From the NCBI GenBank assembly GCA_002412795.1, contig DHVS01000012.1:1-50446 (forward strand): DNA of 50,446 nucleotides. The letters are read 5' to 3'. Made by a program: the position numbers and the translations under genes. Of this stretch, positions 33,227 to 41,422 are shown piece after piece (position 1 is the first letter of the stretch; every line of letters starts with the position of its first letter). The DNA is from a bacterium UBP2_UBA5202. GTDB taxonomy: Bacteria; Edwardsbacteria; AC1; EtOH8. Under the pieces are notes generated by a model. The model made no database searches and was not told the origin of the DNA. It was given only the letters and a program-made list of their open reading frames with translations.

Positions 33227-33996
33227 TGAGAATTTCAGCACTTATCATAGCCAAAAACGAGAAATTGTCGATAGCCAGGGCCGTCAAGAGCCTGGAGGGC
33301 CTGGACGAAGTGCTGGTGCTGGATTCCGGCAGCAGCGACAATACCCCGGCCATTGCCCGAGAAGCAGGGGCCCGGGTGTCCCCCACCGACTGGCCTGGAT
33401 TCGCAGAACAGCGCCGCCGGGCCCTGAGCCTGGCCAAGAACGAATGGTGCCTGTTCCTGGATGCAGACGAGGAATTGGACGGGGAAATGAGATCGGGGCT
33501 GCTGGGCTTTGAGCCAGAAACCGGTGTTTCTGGCTATTATCTTAAAAGGACTAACTATTTCCTGGGTAAAAGGCTTAAGCACGGGCGATGGGACAGGGAC
33601 CGGCAGTTAAGGCTGTTTTTAAAAGAGAAAGCATTCATCACGGACCGCCAGGTTCATGAAGGAGTGGAGATCAAGGGCGCAACAAAAAACTGGCCGACCG
33701 GTTCCATTCTGCACCATACTGTGCCCACCCTCCAAAAGTACCTGGAAAAGCAGAACCTTTACACCACCCTGGAGGCCGGGCAAAAGACAGCAGCGGGGGA
33801 AATGTTCTCGGTGCTAAAATTCGTGTTCAGCCCTACCAACGAGTTCCTCAAGCTATATATTTGGCAGGGTGGTTGTCTCGACGGGATGAGGGGATTTATC
33901 CTGGCTGCTTTATCCTCCATGTATAAATATTCAGTTTGGGCTAAAATGTACCAACAGCAGAAACTTTCCGGGGCAGCCCGAAAGGGGAGTCAATGA
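33223..33996 (+). CDS. GT2 glycosyltransferase, LPS-core type
   Basis: 257-aa GT-A-fold family 2 enzyme acting on the cytoplasmic face of the inner membrane. It shows LIIAKNE and VLDSGSSDNT nucleotide-sugar motifs, the metal-binding FLDADEE and a conserved HEGVEIKG acceptor-side motif. It resembles the WaaE/KdtX group that adds glucose to the LPS inner core. The C-terminal part has an amphipathic, membrane-associating look (FSPTNEFLKLYIWQGG). ATG codons at 33223 and 33226 are both possible. It overlaps gmhB and the next gene by four bases each. The gene at 33993 is a paralogue. Confidence 0.82.
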   Translation: MMRISALIIAKNEKLSIARAVKSLEGLDEVLVLDSGSSDNTPAIAREAGARVSPTDWPGFAEQRRRALSLAKNEWCLFLDADEELDGEMRSGLLGFEPETGVSGYYLKRTNYFLGKRLKHGRWDRDRQLRLFLKEKAFITDRQVHEGVEIKGATKNWPTGSILHHTVPTLQKYLEKQNLYTTLEAGQKTAAGEMFSVLKFVFSPTNEFLKLYIWQGGCLDGMRGFILAALSSMYKYSVWAKMYQQQKLSGAARKGSQ

Positions 33997-34757
33997 CAAA
34001 GATCTCGGCTACGGTGATCACCAGGAACGAGCAGGACAACATAGTCCGCTGTCTGCGTTCGCTGGCTTTTACCGATGAGATAGTAGTGGTAGATTCTCAA
34101 AGCAGCGACCAGACGGTCCGGCTGGCCGAGGCAAATAGCGCCAGAGTCATCATCAACCCTTGGCAGGGGCACATCCAGCAGAAGAACTTCGCCATCGAAC
34201 AGACCACTGGTGACTGGATACTTTCATTGGACGCTGACGAGGAGATCACAACGGAACTGAGAGAGGAGATCCTTAAGGCCAAGCAGGGAGGGTTTGGCGG
34301 CCGGGACGGTTACTATTTCCCCCGGCTGTCGATGTTCCTGGGCAAATGGATCAAACACGGCGGGTGGTATCCGGACCGACACCTGCGGCTTTTTAAAAAG
34401 GACAAGGGGCGTTTCGGAGGCATGAATCCCCACGACAAGGTAATGATTGACGGTGTGGCAGGCAGTTTCAAAAACCACATGCTCCATTATACCTACCCCT
34501 CGCTGGAAGCATATTTTGAACGATTTAACTCCTATACCGGGATCGCGGCAGGGGAGCTTTTCAAAAAGGGCAGACGATTTTCCCCTTTCAAAATGGTATT
34601 CTCCCCGGCGGCGGCCTTTGTCAAAATGTACCTGTTAAAGCTGGGATTTTTAGACGGCGTAGAAGGCTTTATCCTGAGCGTATTTTCTGCTCACTATGTC
34701 CTGGTGAAGAACCTGAAGTTGTGGGAACTGGAAAACATCGAAGGCCGGAGCCAATGA
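33993..34757 (+). CDS. second GT2 glycosyltransferase, LPS-core type
   Basis: 254 aa, related to the preceding gene along its whole length, consistent with tandem duplication. It has VITRNEQDN, VVDSQSSDQT, the metal-binding SLDADEE, a HDKVMIDG acceptor motif and the same FSPAAAFVKMYLLKLGFLDG tail. Divergence from its twin suggests a different sugar or acceptor, so the two may act in succession on the core. It overlaps the GT9 gene by four bases, implying coupled translation in one LPS operon. Confidence 0.82.
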   Translation: MTKISATVITRNEQDNIVRCLRSLAFTDEIVVVDSQSSDQTVRLAEANSARVIINPWQGHIQQKNFAIEQTTGDWILSLDADEEITTELREEILKAKQGGFGGRDGYYFPRLSMFLGKWIKHGGWYPDRHLRLFKKDKGRFGGMNPHDKVMIDGVAGSFKNHMLHYTYPSLEAYFERFNSYTGIAAGELFKKGRRFSPFKMVFSPAAAFVKMYLLKLGFLDGVEGFILSVFSAHYVLVKNLKLWELENIEGRSQ

Positions 34758-35785
34758 CAGGAAAAGGATTTCACAACATCCTGGTGATCAAGATGCTGGG
34801 GGTGGGCGACGTGGTCTGGACCACGCCCCTGCTGGGCAACCTGCGCCGGGGATTCCCCGGGGCCAAAATTTCATTCCTTTGCCGGACCTTTTGCGCCCCG
34901 GTCCTGGCCAGCAATCCCGACCTGGACGAGGTCATTTCCTTTGATCCCGGCAGCCTCCGGAGCCAGCTCAATTTCATCAGGGACCTGAGACGCCGGAAGT
35001 TTGACCTGGTGATAGATCTTTTTGGTTCGCCCCGCACCGCTTTTCTGTCGCTGGCCAGCGGGTCAGGAACCAGGATCGGCTTTGATTTCGGATACCGCCG
35101 GCTGTTTTATACCAAAGTGCTTTCATCCAAAGAAGCCAACCAGGGCCACGAGGTGGAGTTCCATCTTTTTCCGCTCAAAGCTTTGGGGATCCCGGTCCAG
35201 TCAAAGGAATTGGTCCTTAACCTGAGGCCGGAGGAAACCGCCTTCAAGGACCGGGCCTGGGGCGGGTGGGGCATCAAAGCGGAAGAGAAGGTGGTGGGCC
35301 TGGCCGCCACCAGCGGCTGTTCCTGCCGCCGCTGGCCGGAGCAAAATTTTTCCCGGCTGGCCCGGGATCTGTCGGCGATGAAAAACATCCGGGTCGTGAT
35401 ATTCTGGGGACTGCCCGCAGAGCTGGAAAGCGCCCAGAGGATAGCCAAAGGTTATGAGGACAAGGTCCTGATAATACCCAAGACCAGCCTGCGCCAGATG
35501 GCGGCCCTGCTGTCTGGCTGTGACCTGGTAATAGGAAATAACTGCGGTCCGGTGCAGATAGCCACCGCCTTCAAAGTTCCGGTGATAAACTTTCACGGCC
35601 CCACCCGCCCGCTGGGACAGGGCCCCTGGGGAGTGCCCCACCTGATACTAAGGAATGAAAGCTTGTCCTGCCTGGAGTGCAACAAGACCAGCTGTCCGGA
35701 TCCCAAGTGCATGACCGGGATCACCGTGGAACAGGTAATGGCAGCGTTCAAGACCATGATGGCCGGGGAACTTGGGAAAAGATAG
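34754..35785 (+). CDS. GT9 ADP-heptose:LPS heptosyltransferase
   Basis: 344-aa GT-B enzyme of family 9 that transfers heptose from ADP-heptose to the LPS inner core. The ATG overlapping the upstream stop is chosen; an earlier in-frame start at 34721 lies within the previous gene. N-terminal ILVIKMLGVGDVVWTTPLL and C-terminal NCGPVQIATAFKVPVINFHG match the WaaC/WaaF/WaaQ pattern. Cysteines in SCLECNKTSC and PDPKC near the end are common in this clade. It follows gmhB and core glycosyltransferases, so supply and use of ADP-heptose are encoded together. Which heptose it adds cannot be told. Confidence 0.86.
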   Translation: MTGKGFHNILVIKMLGVGDVVWTTPLLGNLRRGFPGAKISFLCRTFCAPVLASNPDLDEVISFDPGSLRSQLNFIRDLRRRKFDLVIDLFGSPRTAFLSLASGSGTRIGFDFGYRRLFYTKVLSSKEANQGHEVEFHLFPLKALGIPVQSKELVLNLRPEETAFKDRAWGGWGIKAEEKVVGLAATSGCSCRRWPEQNFSRLARDLSAMKNIRVVIFWGLPAELESAQRIAKGYEDKVLIIPKTSLRQMAALLSGCDLVIGNNCGPVQIATAFKVPVINFHGPTRPLGQGPWGVPHLILRNESLSCLECNKTSCPDPKCMTGITVEQVMAAFKTMMAGELGKR

Positions 35786-36455
35786 CATTACCTTAAATAT
35801 CAACCGGGTCCATCAGGCATTGTTGAAATGCCATGGAATACCCGCCCCCAAAAAATATCCCCGGGTGCTGGATGCCCTGGTGGAGACCGTCCTTTCCCAG
35901 AATACCAGCGACAGCAACAGCCACCGGGCCTATCTTTCGCTGAGAAAACGTTTTCCCGGATGGAGGGCGGCGGCGGCAGCCCGGCCCCGGGCCATTGAGG
36001 CAGCCATCAGGACCGGCGGCCTGGCTCAAATTAAATCCTTACGGATATCAAAACTGCTGAACCTGATAGCACGGGAGCGGAAGCTGATCTCGCTGGAATA
36101 TCTCAAGAAACTATCTCCGGAACGTGCATATCACAAATTATTGTCTTACGACGGGGTGGGGCCCAAGACGGCCGCCTGCACCCTGCTGTTCGGGGCAGGG
36201 ATGCCGGTTTTTCCGGTGGATACCCATGTCTACCGGGTCTGCCAACGGCTGGGGTGGGCGGCGCCAAAAGAAAGCGCTGAAAACTTTCAGGAACGGGTAG
36301 GGCTCTTCATTCCCCCGGAACAGGTATTCAACCTGCATGTGAACCTGATCGCCCACGGCCGGCAGACCTGCCACCCCCGCCGGCCGGATTGCGGACGGTG
36401 CTGCCTGAATATCCAATGCAAGTATCCCCATTACAGCAAATCTAAGAACATATAG
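35772..36455 (+). CDS. nth: endonuclease III-like DNA glycosylase/AP lyase
   Basis: HhH-GPD base-excision enzyme (227 aa) expected to remove oxidised pyrimidines. The helix-hairpin-helix is LLSYDGVGPKTAA with the Schiff-base lysine K132; the catalytic aspartate is D150 in PVDTHVYR; the 4Fe-4S cluster loop is C200-x6-C207-x2-C210-x5-C216. The start is a TTG at 35772 overlapping the heptosyltransferase by 14 bases, since no in-frame ATG exists before the conserved region. A GGGGAA stretch just upstream may serve as ribosome site. The exact glycosylase specificity within the family is uncertain. Its place in an LPS operon looks like gene packing, not function. Confidence 0.8.
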   Translation: MGKDSITLNINRVHQALLKCHGIPAPKKYPRVLDALVETVLSQNTSDSNSHRAYLSLRKRFPGWRAAAAARPRAIEAAIRTGGLAQIKSLRISKLLNLIARERKLISLEYLKKLSPERAYHKLLSYDGVGPKTAACTLLFGAGMPVFPVDTHVYRVCQRLGWAAPKESAENFQERVGLFIPPEQVFNLHVNLIAHGRQTCHPRRPDCGRCCLNIQCKYPHYSKSKNI

Positions 36456-36466
36456 GAGGAACGGCC

Positions 36467-37198
36467 ATGAACCTGAAATACAAGTTTTCTGTCTTCCTGT
36501 TTTGTGCAATCCTGTCCTTATTGGGCTGCCGGGCGCAGCCCAGGGATGATTTCAAGAACAAGACCCCAAAAACCGTCAGTCTTAAAGCCGACAGCACGGA
36601 GGCCAAAGCCGACAGCGCCAGGGTGATCCCCGTCCCGGCCGGCGTCCAGTTCGGATTTTCGCTGGAAATTTTGGGGGACGCCCGGCTTGATTTTTATGAT
36701 GAGACCGACCGCCACACCGGGCCGGCCACCAAGGAGGAATATCTTCCCATATTGGAAAACATCCTGGCCCAGCCGGAACTGCACGAACAGGAGAAAGCCA
36801 GCCTGGAGGCCCAGAAGCAGCGGATCCTCCTGACCGGCAGCGCCGCCGAGTTCTACATCAACCGGGGCATACCAAATCTGCAGTTCAAATCCTCCGCCGA
36901 AAAGAAGTCGGCTTCATTCAAGGGCGGGGATGAAATATTGATGAAGATCAGCCAGACCGCCGCCGGCAGGCTGTCGCTGACCCTCAGGGTCTGGAACCAT
37001 CTCCAGGTGAAGGAGGCGCAATATACCATAGAAACCGGAGAGGGGCAAACCGGCGAGATCAGCATTTCCTCCACCATGGACGACTTTACCCTTGATTGGG
37101 GCGGGAACGATGACGGCAAGCCGGAGCGGACCATCCAACCCTTCAAATTAGACAGCATGGCAGTGGCCAAAAACCCGCCCGCTAAGGCCGGGAAATAG
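36467..37198 (+). CDS. predicted lipoprotein of unknown function
   Basis: 243 aa with a strong AGGAGG site. A lipoprotein signal peptide ends in the lipobox LLGC (C21), so the mature protein is probably lipid-anchored. Residue 22 is R, not D, which is compatible with outer-membrane sorting. A charged, Lys/Asp-rich linker follows, then an all-beta-looking domain with Q/E-rich helical stretches. No family was recognised. It lies between nth and dinB with short gaps, so it is likely in the same transcript. Confidence 0.7.
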   Translation: MNLKYKFSVFLFCAILSLLGCRAQPRDDFKNKTPKTVSLKADSTEAKADSARVIPVPAGVQFGFSLEILGDARLDFYDETDRHTGPATKEEYLPILENILAQPELHEQEKASLEAQKQRILLTGSAAEFYINRGIPNLQFKSSAEKKSASFKGGDEILMKISQTAAGRLSLTLRVWNHLQVKEAQYTIETGEGQTGEISISSTMDDFTLDWGGNDDGKPERTIQPFKLDSMAVAKNPPAKAGK

Positions 37199-37214
37199 CA
37201 ATGGCAGTTTTCAG

Positions 37215-38393
37215 ATGGAACGCCTGATCGCCCATGTGGACATGGACTGCTTTTACGCAGCGGTGGAGGTTTTGGACAACCCGGGTCTTGCAGGCCGGCC
37301 GGTGATCGTGGGGTCCGACCCCAAAGGGGGAAAAGGCCGGGGCGTGGTCTCGGCCTCATCCTACGAAGCCCGGAAATTCGGGGTCCATTCGGCCATGCCC
37401 ATCTCGCAGGCCTTCAGGCTTTGCCCCAATGGAGTATTTTTGCCGGGGCGTATGCAGAGATACGGCGAGGTTTCTCAACAGGTCATGGAAGTACTTTTAA
37501 GTTTTTCCCCCCAGATGCAGCAGATCTCGGTGGACGAGGCCTTTCTTGACCTGACCGGCTGCCAAAGGATCTTCGGCTCCGCCGAACAGATGGGGAAAAG
37601 GATAAAGCAGGCCATCAAACAGCAGACCGGCCTGAGCGCCTCGGTGGGGATGGGCTCCAACAAGCTGATAGCCAAGATAGCCTCCGACCTGAAAAAACCG
37701 GACGGACTGGTGATAGTTCCAGCCGGACGGGAGGCGGAATTTCTAAGCCCCCTGCCGCTGCGAAAACTGTGGGGCATAGGACCCAAGACGGAACAGAGGA
37801 TCAAATCGTCCTTTAAGGCCGAGACCATCGGACAGCTGGCGGCCATCCCGGAAAACTTGCTGACCAAGGAACTCGGTTTGATGGGTGAATACCTGCACCA
37901 GCGGGCCAACGGGGTGGACGACGACCCGGTCTGCGACGGGCACGAGGCCAAGTCCATCGGGCGGGAGAACACCTTTGACGAGGACACCGCCGACAAGGAG
38001 GTGCTGCTTTCCACTTTGCTCTCCCTGTGCGATGACGTGGCCGGAAGTTTGAGAGACAGCCAGTCACAAGGAAGGACCATCACCTTAAAACTCCGTTATT
38101 CAAATTTCGAGACCCACACCTACAGCCGCACCCATTCCAAACTGCCGGCGGCGGCAGGCGAGATCTTCCAGGCGGCCAAGAGACTTTTCCTGGATAACTG
38201 GCGGCCAAAGGATGCCATAAGGCTGATTGGAATATCGGTCTCCAATTTCGATGAAAAACCGGAACAGATGGGGCTGTTCAGCGGGGACGGAGCCCAATCC
38301 GCCAAAACCGAGAACCTGGAAAAGGCGGTGGACCGGGTCAGGAAGAAGCTGGGCAAGGGGGCCATAGTCCGGTGCGGCGCGATGGAACGGTAG
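37215..38393 (+). CDS. dinB: DNA polymerase IV (Y family, translesion)
   Basis: 392-aa error-prone polymerase. Catalytic acidic residues are in VDMDCFYAAVE (D9) and SVDEAFLD (D107, E108). The fingers motif SYEARKFGV, the helix-hairpin-helix LRKLWGIGPKT and the little-finger domain are all present. A beta-clamp-binding QMGLF motif lies near residue 355, as expected for replisome access. No LexA-like operator was recognised upstream, and the gene seems to be read with the LPS/nth operon. The ribosome site is weak. Confidence 0.93.
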   Translation: MERLIAHVDMDCFYAAVEVLDNPGLAGRPVIVGSDPKGGKGRGVVSASSYEARKFGVHSAMPISQAFRLCPNGVFLPGRMQRYGEVSQQVMEVLLSFSPQMQQISVDEAFLDLTGCQRIFGSAEQMGKRIKQAIKQQTGLSASVGMGSNKLIAKIASDLKKPDGLVIVPAGREAEFLSPLPLRKLWGIGPKTEQRIKSSFKAETIGQLAAIPENLLTKELGLMGEYLHQRANGVDDDPVCDGHEAKSIGRENTFDEDTADKEVLLSTLLSLCDDVAGSLRDSQSQGRTITLKLRYSNFETHTYSRTHSKLPAAAGEIFQAAKRLFLDNWRPKDAIRLIGISVSNFDEKPEQMGLFSGDGAQSAKTENLEKAVDRVRKKLGKGAIVRCGAMER

Positions 38394-38432
38394 TCCAATA
38401 AACAAACAACGATAAATATATTGGTCTTAACA

Positions 38433-39107
38433 ATGCGCAAATATACATTCAAGAGCGCCGTAATATTACTGATCATTTCTTTTGTTTCCAATGCTTTTGC
38501 AAAAGAAGTATTCATTTCTTTAAAACCCGACACGTTACTTTCCCCAAACAGAAAATTTTACATTCAAGATGTCATTGATTCCAGACCCGATACATCAAAT
38601 ATTGGTTTTGCCCAAGACCCGACTTGGGAAACAAAACGCATAGCGAAATTTGAGAAGGGCTTTTCCAAAGAAATACTTGAATACTATAATTCTGTTCTTC
38701 CAAAACAAGAAGGGCAAACACCAATAGTTATGGAATTTCGGGACTTTAATGTTTCTTATTCTTTTAATGCATTTAGGGTACCATTAAAAGTTAAAAACAA
38801 AGTAACATCGGACATATTGTTTTATACAATTCAAGACAGTATGCCAGTATTGTGTTATGAAACTTCTCTGATCTTTCTAATGGATGATGCCCCGAATGTT
38901 TCGAAAAATATAAAAGAGTTACTTAGAATATCTATCAATAGTTTTTCTTTTGATCATTGGAAAGATACTACCCAATTTGTCTCTTATCCTGAAAATGTGA
39001 TTGTTCGGAAAGAGGAAAAACCATTGTTTAAAAATAAAATTCTTAATTTCGTTTTTCAAGTTGTAATATATGGGACAGCATTTATTTTAATAGTAGTTAC
39101 AGCATAA
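38433..39107 (+). CDS. AT-rich orphan gene, exported protein of unknown function
   Basis: 224 aa with a clear signal peptide (MRKYTFKSAVILLIISFVSN, cleavage near AFAKE) and a hydrophobic C-terminal segment (VVIYGTAFILIVVTA) that could anchor it in the membrane. No family was recognised. Codon use is strikingly A/T-rich compared with every neighbour, and no Shine-Dalgarno site is visible. Both features suggest recent transfer. ATG at 38433 is preferred over an in-frame TTG at 38421. It stands between dinB and a glycosyltransferase gene without obvious functional linkage. Confidence 0.65.
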   Translation: MRKYTFKSAVILLIISFVSNAFAKEVFISLKPDTLLSPNRKFYIQDVIDSRPDTSNIGFAQDPTWETKRIAKFEKGFSKEILEYYNSVLPKQEGQTPIVMEFRDFNVSYSFNAFRVPLKVKNKVTSDILFYTIQDSMPVLCYETSLIFLMDDAPNVSKNIKELLRISINSFSFDHWKDTTQFVSYPENVIVRKEEKPLFKNKILNFVFQVVIYGTAFILIVVTA

Positions 39108-39185
39108 AGAAAAACATGATTCTTCATTTGATTGCTCATGAGAATTATTCTAGATATTTGTAGCCACTAATTTATACTTATCAAC

Positions 39186-40358
39186 ATGCGAATATTGCAT
39201 ATAGTCACCGCCTTTCCCCGGCACGAGCAGGATGTGATCACCCCCTGGCTGGTGGAAATGCTGAAAAAGCTCAAAGCCCAGGAGGTGGAGGTGGAGGTGT
39301 TCACTTCGTCCTACCAGGGCCTGGGGGACCAGGTGCTGTGGGGCATTCCGGTGCACCGTTTCCGCTATTTCTGTTCACGCTGGGAGAACCTGACTCACGA
39401 GGAAATGGCAGTGGACCGCATGACCCGTTCCCCGCTGTACAAACTGCTTCCGGGCTTCTACCTGATAGGCGGGATCTTGGAGGTGCTCAAGCTTTGCCGC
39501 AAGAACAAGTACGACGTGATCCACGTTCACTGGCCGATGCCGCACGCCGTGTTCGGCTGGGCGGCCAAGCAGGCCTGCAAAGCAAAACTGGTGACCACCT
39601 TCTACGGCGCCGAGCTGCGCTGGGTGAAGAACTCCCTGCCGTTCATGAAATGGTTTTTGCGCTGGTCCATCAGGATCTCCGACCGGGTGGCGGCCATCTC
39701 CACTTTTACCGCTAACGAGGTCAGGAGCATTTTGGATGTCCCGGTGGAGGTGATACCGTATACCATAGGGTTCCCCGAAAATGCAAATTGCAAAATGCAA
39801 ATTGCAAAATCGAAGATCCCGGAGATTTTGACAGTCGGGCGGATGGTGGAGCGCAAGGGGGTCAGATACCTGATCGAGGCCATGCAGCATCTGCCGCAGG
39901 CCAGGCTGGAGGTGGTGGGCGGCGGGCCGCTGCTGCCGGAGTTGAAGGAACAGGCTAAGGATCTTGGGGTAGCGGCCCGGGTGCATTTTGCCGGAAAAGT
40001 TTCTGAGGCCGAGCTGATCGAGCACTACCGTCGGGCTGCGGTCTATGTCCAGCCGGGCATCATGGATTCCCGGGGCGACACCGAGATGCTGGGGGTGGTT
40101 CTGCTGGAGGCCATGCACTATGGGGTGCCGGTGGTGGGCAGCGACCTGGGCGGGATCACCGATATCATCATAAACGAAAAGACCGGGCTGCTGGTGCCGC
40201 AGAAGGATACTCTGGCTTTGGCCAGGGCCATAGAAAGAATATTGGAGGATGAGAAGTTAAGGCAAAGATTGGTTGAGGGCGCGGATGAGCATCTTAAAAC
40301 CAATTTCAGCTGGGATAGTATTGTTTCCAGATGGATGGCGGTTTACCGGGTAGCGTAA
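39186..40358 (+). CDS. GT4 glycosyltransferase
   Basis: 390-aa GT-B-fold retaining glycosyltransferase of family 4. The N-terminal acceptor domain begins MRILHIVTAFPRHEQDVITP and contains VIHVHWPMPHAVF. The C-terminal donor domain has TVGRMVERKGVRYLIEA and the E-x7-E-type motif DTEMLGVVLLEAMHYGVPVV. It likely acts in polysaccharide, exopolysaccharide or LPS assembly; substrate unknown. No Shine-Dalgarno site is seen. The linker between the two domains carries an in-frame 14-base tandem repeat encoding NANCKMQIAK, which looks like an inserted dispersed element. Confidence 0.86.
   Translation: MRILHIVTAFPRHEQDVITPWLVEMLKKLKAQEVEVEVFTSSYQGLGDQVLWGIPVHRFRYFCSRWENLTHEEMAVDRMTRSPLYKLLPGFYLIGGILEVLKLCRKNKYDVIHVHWPMPHAVFGWAAKQACKAKLVTTFYGAELRWVKNSLPFMKWFLRWSIRISDRVAAISTFTANEVRSILDVPVEVIPYTIGFPENANCKMQIAKSKIPEILTVGRMVERKGVRYLIEAMQHLPQARLEVVGGGPLLPELKEQAKDLGVAARVHFAGKVSEAELIEHYRRAAVYVQPGIMDSRGDTEMLGVVLLEAMHYGVPVVGSDLGGITDIIINEKTGLLVPQKDTLALARAIERILEDEKLRQRLVEGADEHLKTNFSWDSIVSRWMAVYRVA
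39778..39810 (+). repeat. 14-bp tandem repeat within the glycosyltransferase linker
   Basis: AAAATGCAAATTGC occurs twice (39778-39791, 39792-39805) plus AAAAT. This AAATTGCAAAATGC-type repeat is better known from intergenic DNA; here it is translated as NANCKMQIAK without breaking the frame. Confidence 0.75.
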
Positions 40359-40367
40359 ATTATTATT

Positions 40368-40400
40368 TAACCACAAAAGGCACAGAAGACACAAAGGGTT
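40368..40400. repeat. dispersed CCACAAAGGCACAGAAGACACAAAG-type repeat
   Basis: TTAACCACAAAAGGCACAG followed by AAGACACAAAGGG is a short internally repetitive sequence (ACCACAAA, GACACAAA). It resembles intergenic repeats common in many environmental genomes. Confidence 0.45.
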
Positions 40401-40439
40401 TATAATTATTTTGAATACTGATAGGAAATGCTGGGTTTC

Positions 40440-40466
40440 AAAGGAAGCGTATAACGCTTCCTTTTT
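40440..40466 (+). terminator. rho-independent terminator after the GT4 gene
   Basis: AAAGGAAGCG (40440-40449), loop TATAA, CGCTTCCTTT (40455-40464), then TT. Perfect 10-bp stem. Confidence 0.8.
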
Positions 40467-40691
40467 GCTTTTCACTCAAACCCAAAGCGAATTTTGCATA
40501 AAACATTCATAAAATCAAGACTGCAACCAAAGCATCATCAACAGTTGAAAACATATTGCCATACAAGAAGTTAGTCTGAAAAATTAACAAAAATTATAAC
40601 ATTTTATCACATTATGCAACTAGCATACCTTGATGCCATCTAAAGGCTTAAAAATCGCAATAAAAATGTTTTGTCTTGTATGATTTTTTCC

Positions 40692-40721
40692 TTGACAAAC
40701 ACCCATATATAGTGGCATAAT
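40692..40721 (+). promoter_or_regulatory. nrdR promoter with overlapping NrdR box
   Basis: TTGACA (40692-40697), 18-base spacer, CATAAT (40716-40721). The spacer contains CACCCATATATAGTGG (40700-40715), which matches 11 of 16 positions of the NrdR-box consensus ACACTATATATAGTGT, including the ATATATAGTG core. A weaker palindrome CTACAAAATAG (40732-40742) lies about 30 bases downstream, near the usual three-turn spacing of paired boxes. Binding here would block RNA polymerase, so NrdR probably represses itself. Confidence 0.65.
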
Positions 40722-40755
40722 TAGGCCCCTTCTACAAAATAGAGGATATTCCTTA

Positions 40756-41220
40756 ATGAAATGTCCAGCCTGCGGTTTTCCCAAAGACAAGGTAATAGAT
40801 TCACGCCTCTCCAAGGACGGTCAGGCCATCCGGCGCCGCCGTGAGTGCCTGCAATGCCGCCGCCGCTACACCACCTACGAGTACATCGAGTCCTCGCTGA
40901 TGATCGTGAAGAAGGACGGGCGGCGCGAGCCCTTTGACCGCCAGAAGATCATGTCCGGGCTGCGCAAGGCCTGCGAGAAGCGGCCCATCGGCATCGACTT
41001 GCTGGAGCGCCTGGTGGACAACATCGAGAACGAGATCCAGGCCCAGGGGCACAGCGAGGTCCAGGCCCCGCTGATCGGCGAGATGGTGATGAACGCCCTG
41101 CAGAAACTGGACGGGGTGGCCTATGTCCGGTTCGCCTCGGTCTACCGTTCGTTCCGGGAGGCCGCGGATTTCGCCGAGGCAGCCAAGAGCTTTGCCCAGA
41201 AGAACGAACCCAAAAAATAG
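40756..41220 (+). CDS. nrdR: transcriptional repressor NrdR
   Basis: 154-aa zinc-finger/ATP-cone repressor of ribonucleotide reductase genes. The N-terminal zinc ribbon has C3-x2-C6 and C31-x2-C34 (MKCPACGF, RRRECLQCRRRYTTYE), with the Arg-rich DNA-contact strand between. The ATP-cone (about 47-137; VKKDGRREPFDRQKIMSGL) senses dATP/ATP. The family's conserved VAYVRFASVYRSF end is intact. It stands immediately upstream of the anaerobic reductase genes that it presumably regulates, with a candidate box in its own promoter. Confidence 0.96.
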   Translation: MKCPACGFPKDKVIDSRLSKDGQAIRRRRECLQCRRRYTTYEYIESSLMIVKKDGRREPFDRQKIMSGLRKACEKRPIGIDLLERLVDNIENEIQAQGHSEVQAPLIGEMVMNALQKLDGVAYVRFASVYRSFREAADFAEAAKSFAQKNEPKK

Positions 41221-41224
41221 TCCG

Positions 41225-41268
41225 TCCGGGGTTTTTGACAGGATTTACATGATTCACTTAACCCCGGA
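41225..41268. repeat. inverted repeat downstream of nrdR
   Basis: TCCGGGGTT (41225-41233) pairs with AACCCCGGA (41260-41268), enclosing TTGACAGGATTTACATGATT, which resembles a common dispersed intergenic repeat. It could act as a weak terminator between nrdR and nrdD. No clear U tract. Confidence 0.5.
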
Positions 41269-41395
41269 CTAATTTATTCCCCGTATTAGGAAATCATGTT
41301 AATTCGCTTACGCTGCCTGCTTGCCATCTTCAAGTGCCCATAGCTTTAGCGAAGGCACTCCTGTCTATTCCGTTTCGAAATTAATCAAGCCAATA

Positions 41396-41407
41396 GAAAA
41401 TATTTTC
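41396..41407. promoter_or_regulatory. perfect palindrome before nrdD
   Basis: GAAAATATTTTC is a perfect 12-base palindrome five bases before the AAGGAG ribosome site of nrdD. It could be an operator; no regulator family is assigned, and it may be chance in AT-rich DNA. Confidence 0.25.
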
Positions 41408-41422
41408 ACATTAAGGAGCACC

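Larger units (their letters stand above)
40359..40691. other. AT-rich intergenic region before nrdR
   Basis: No gene is supported. It holds a dispersed CCACAAAAGGCACAGAAG-type repeat (40368-40400) and a terminator (40440-40466), then AT-rich DNA with no recognised feature up to the nrdR promoter. Confidence 0.7.

Noticed and set aside
39778..39810. CRISPR-like repeat array
   Set aside because: Adjacent 14-base units without spacers inside an open reading frame; a simple tandem repeat.
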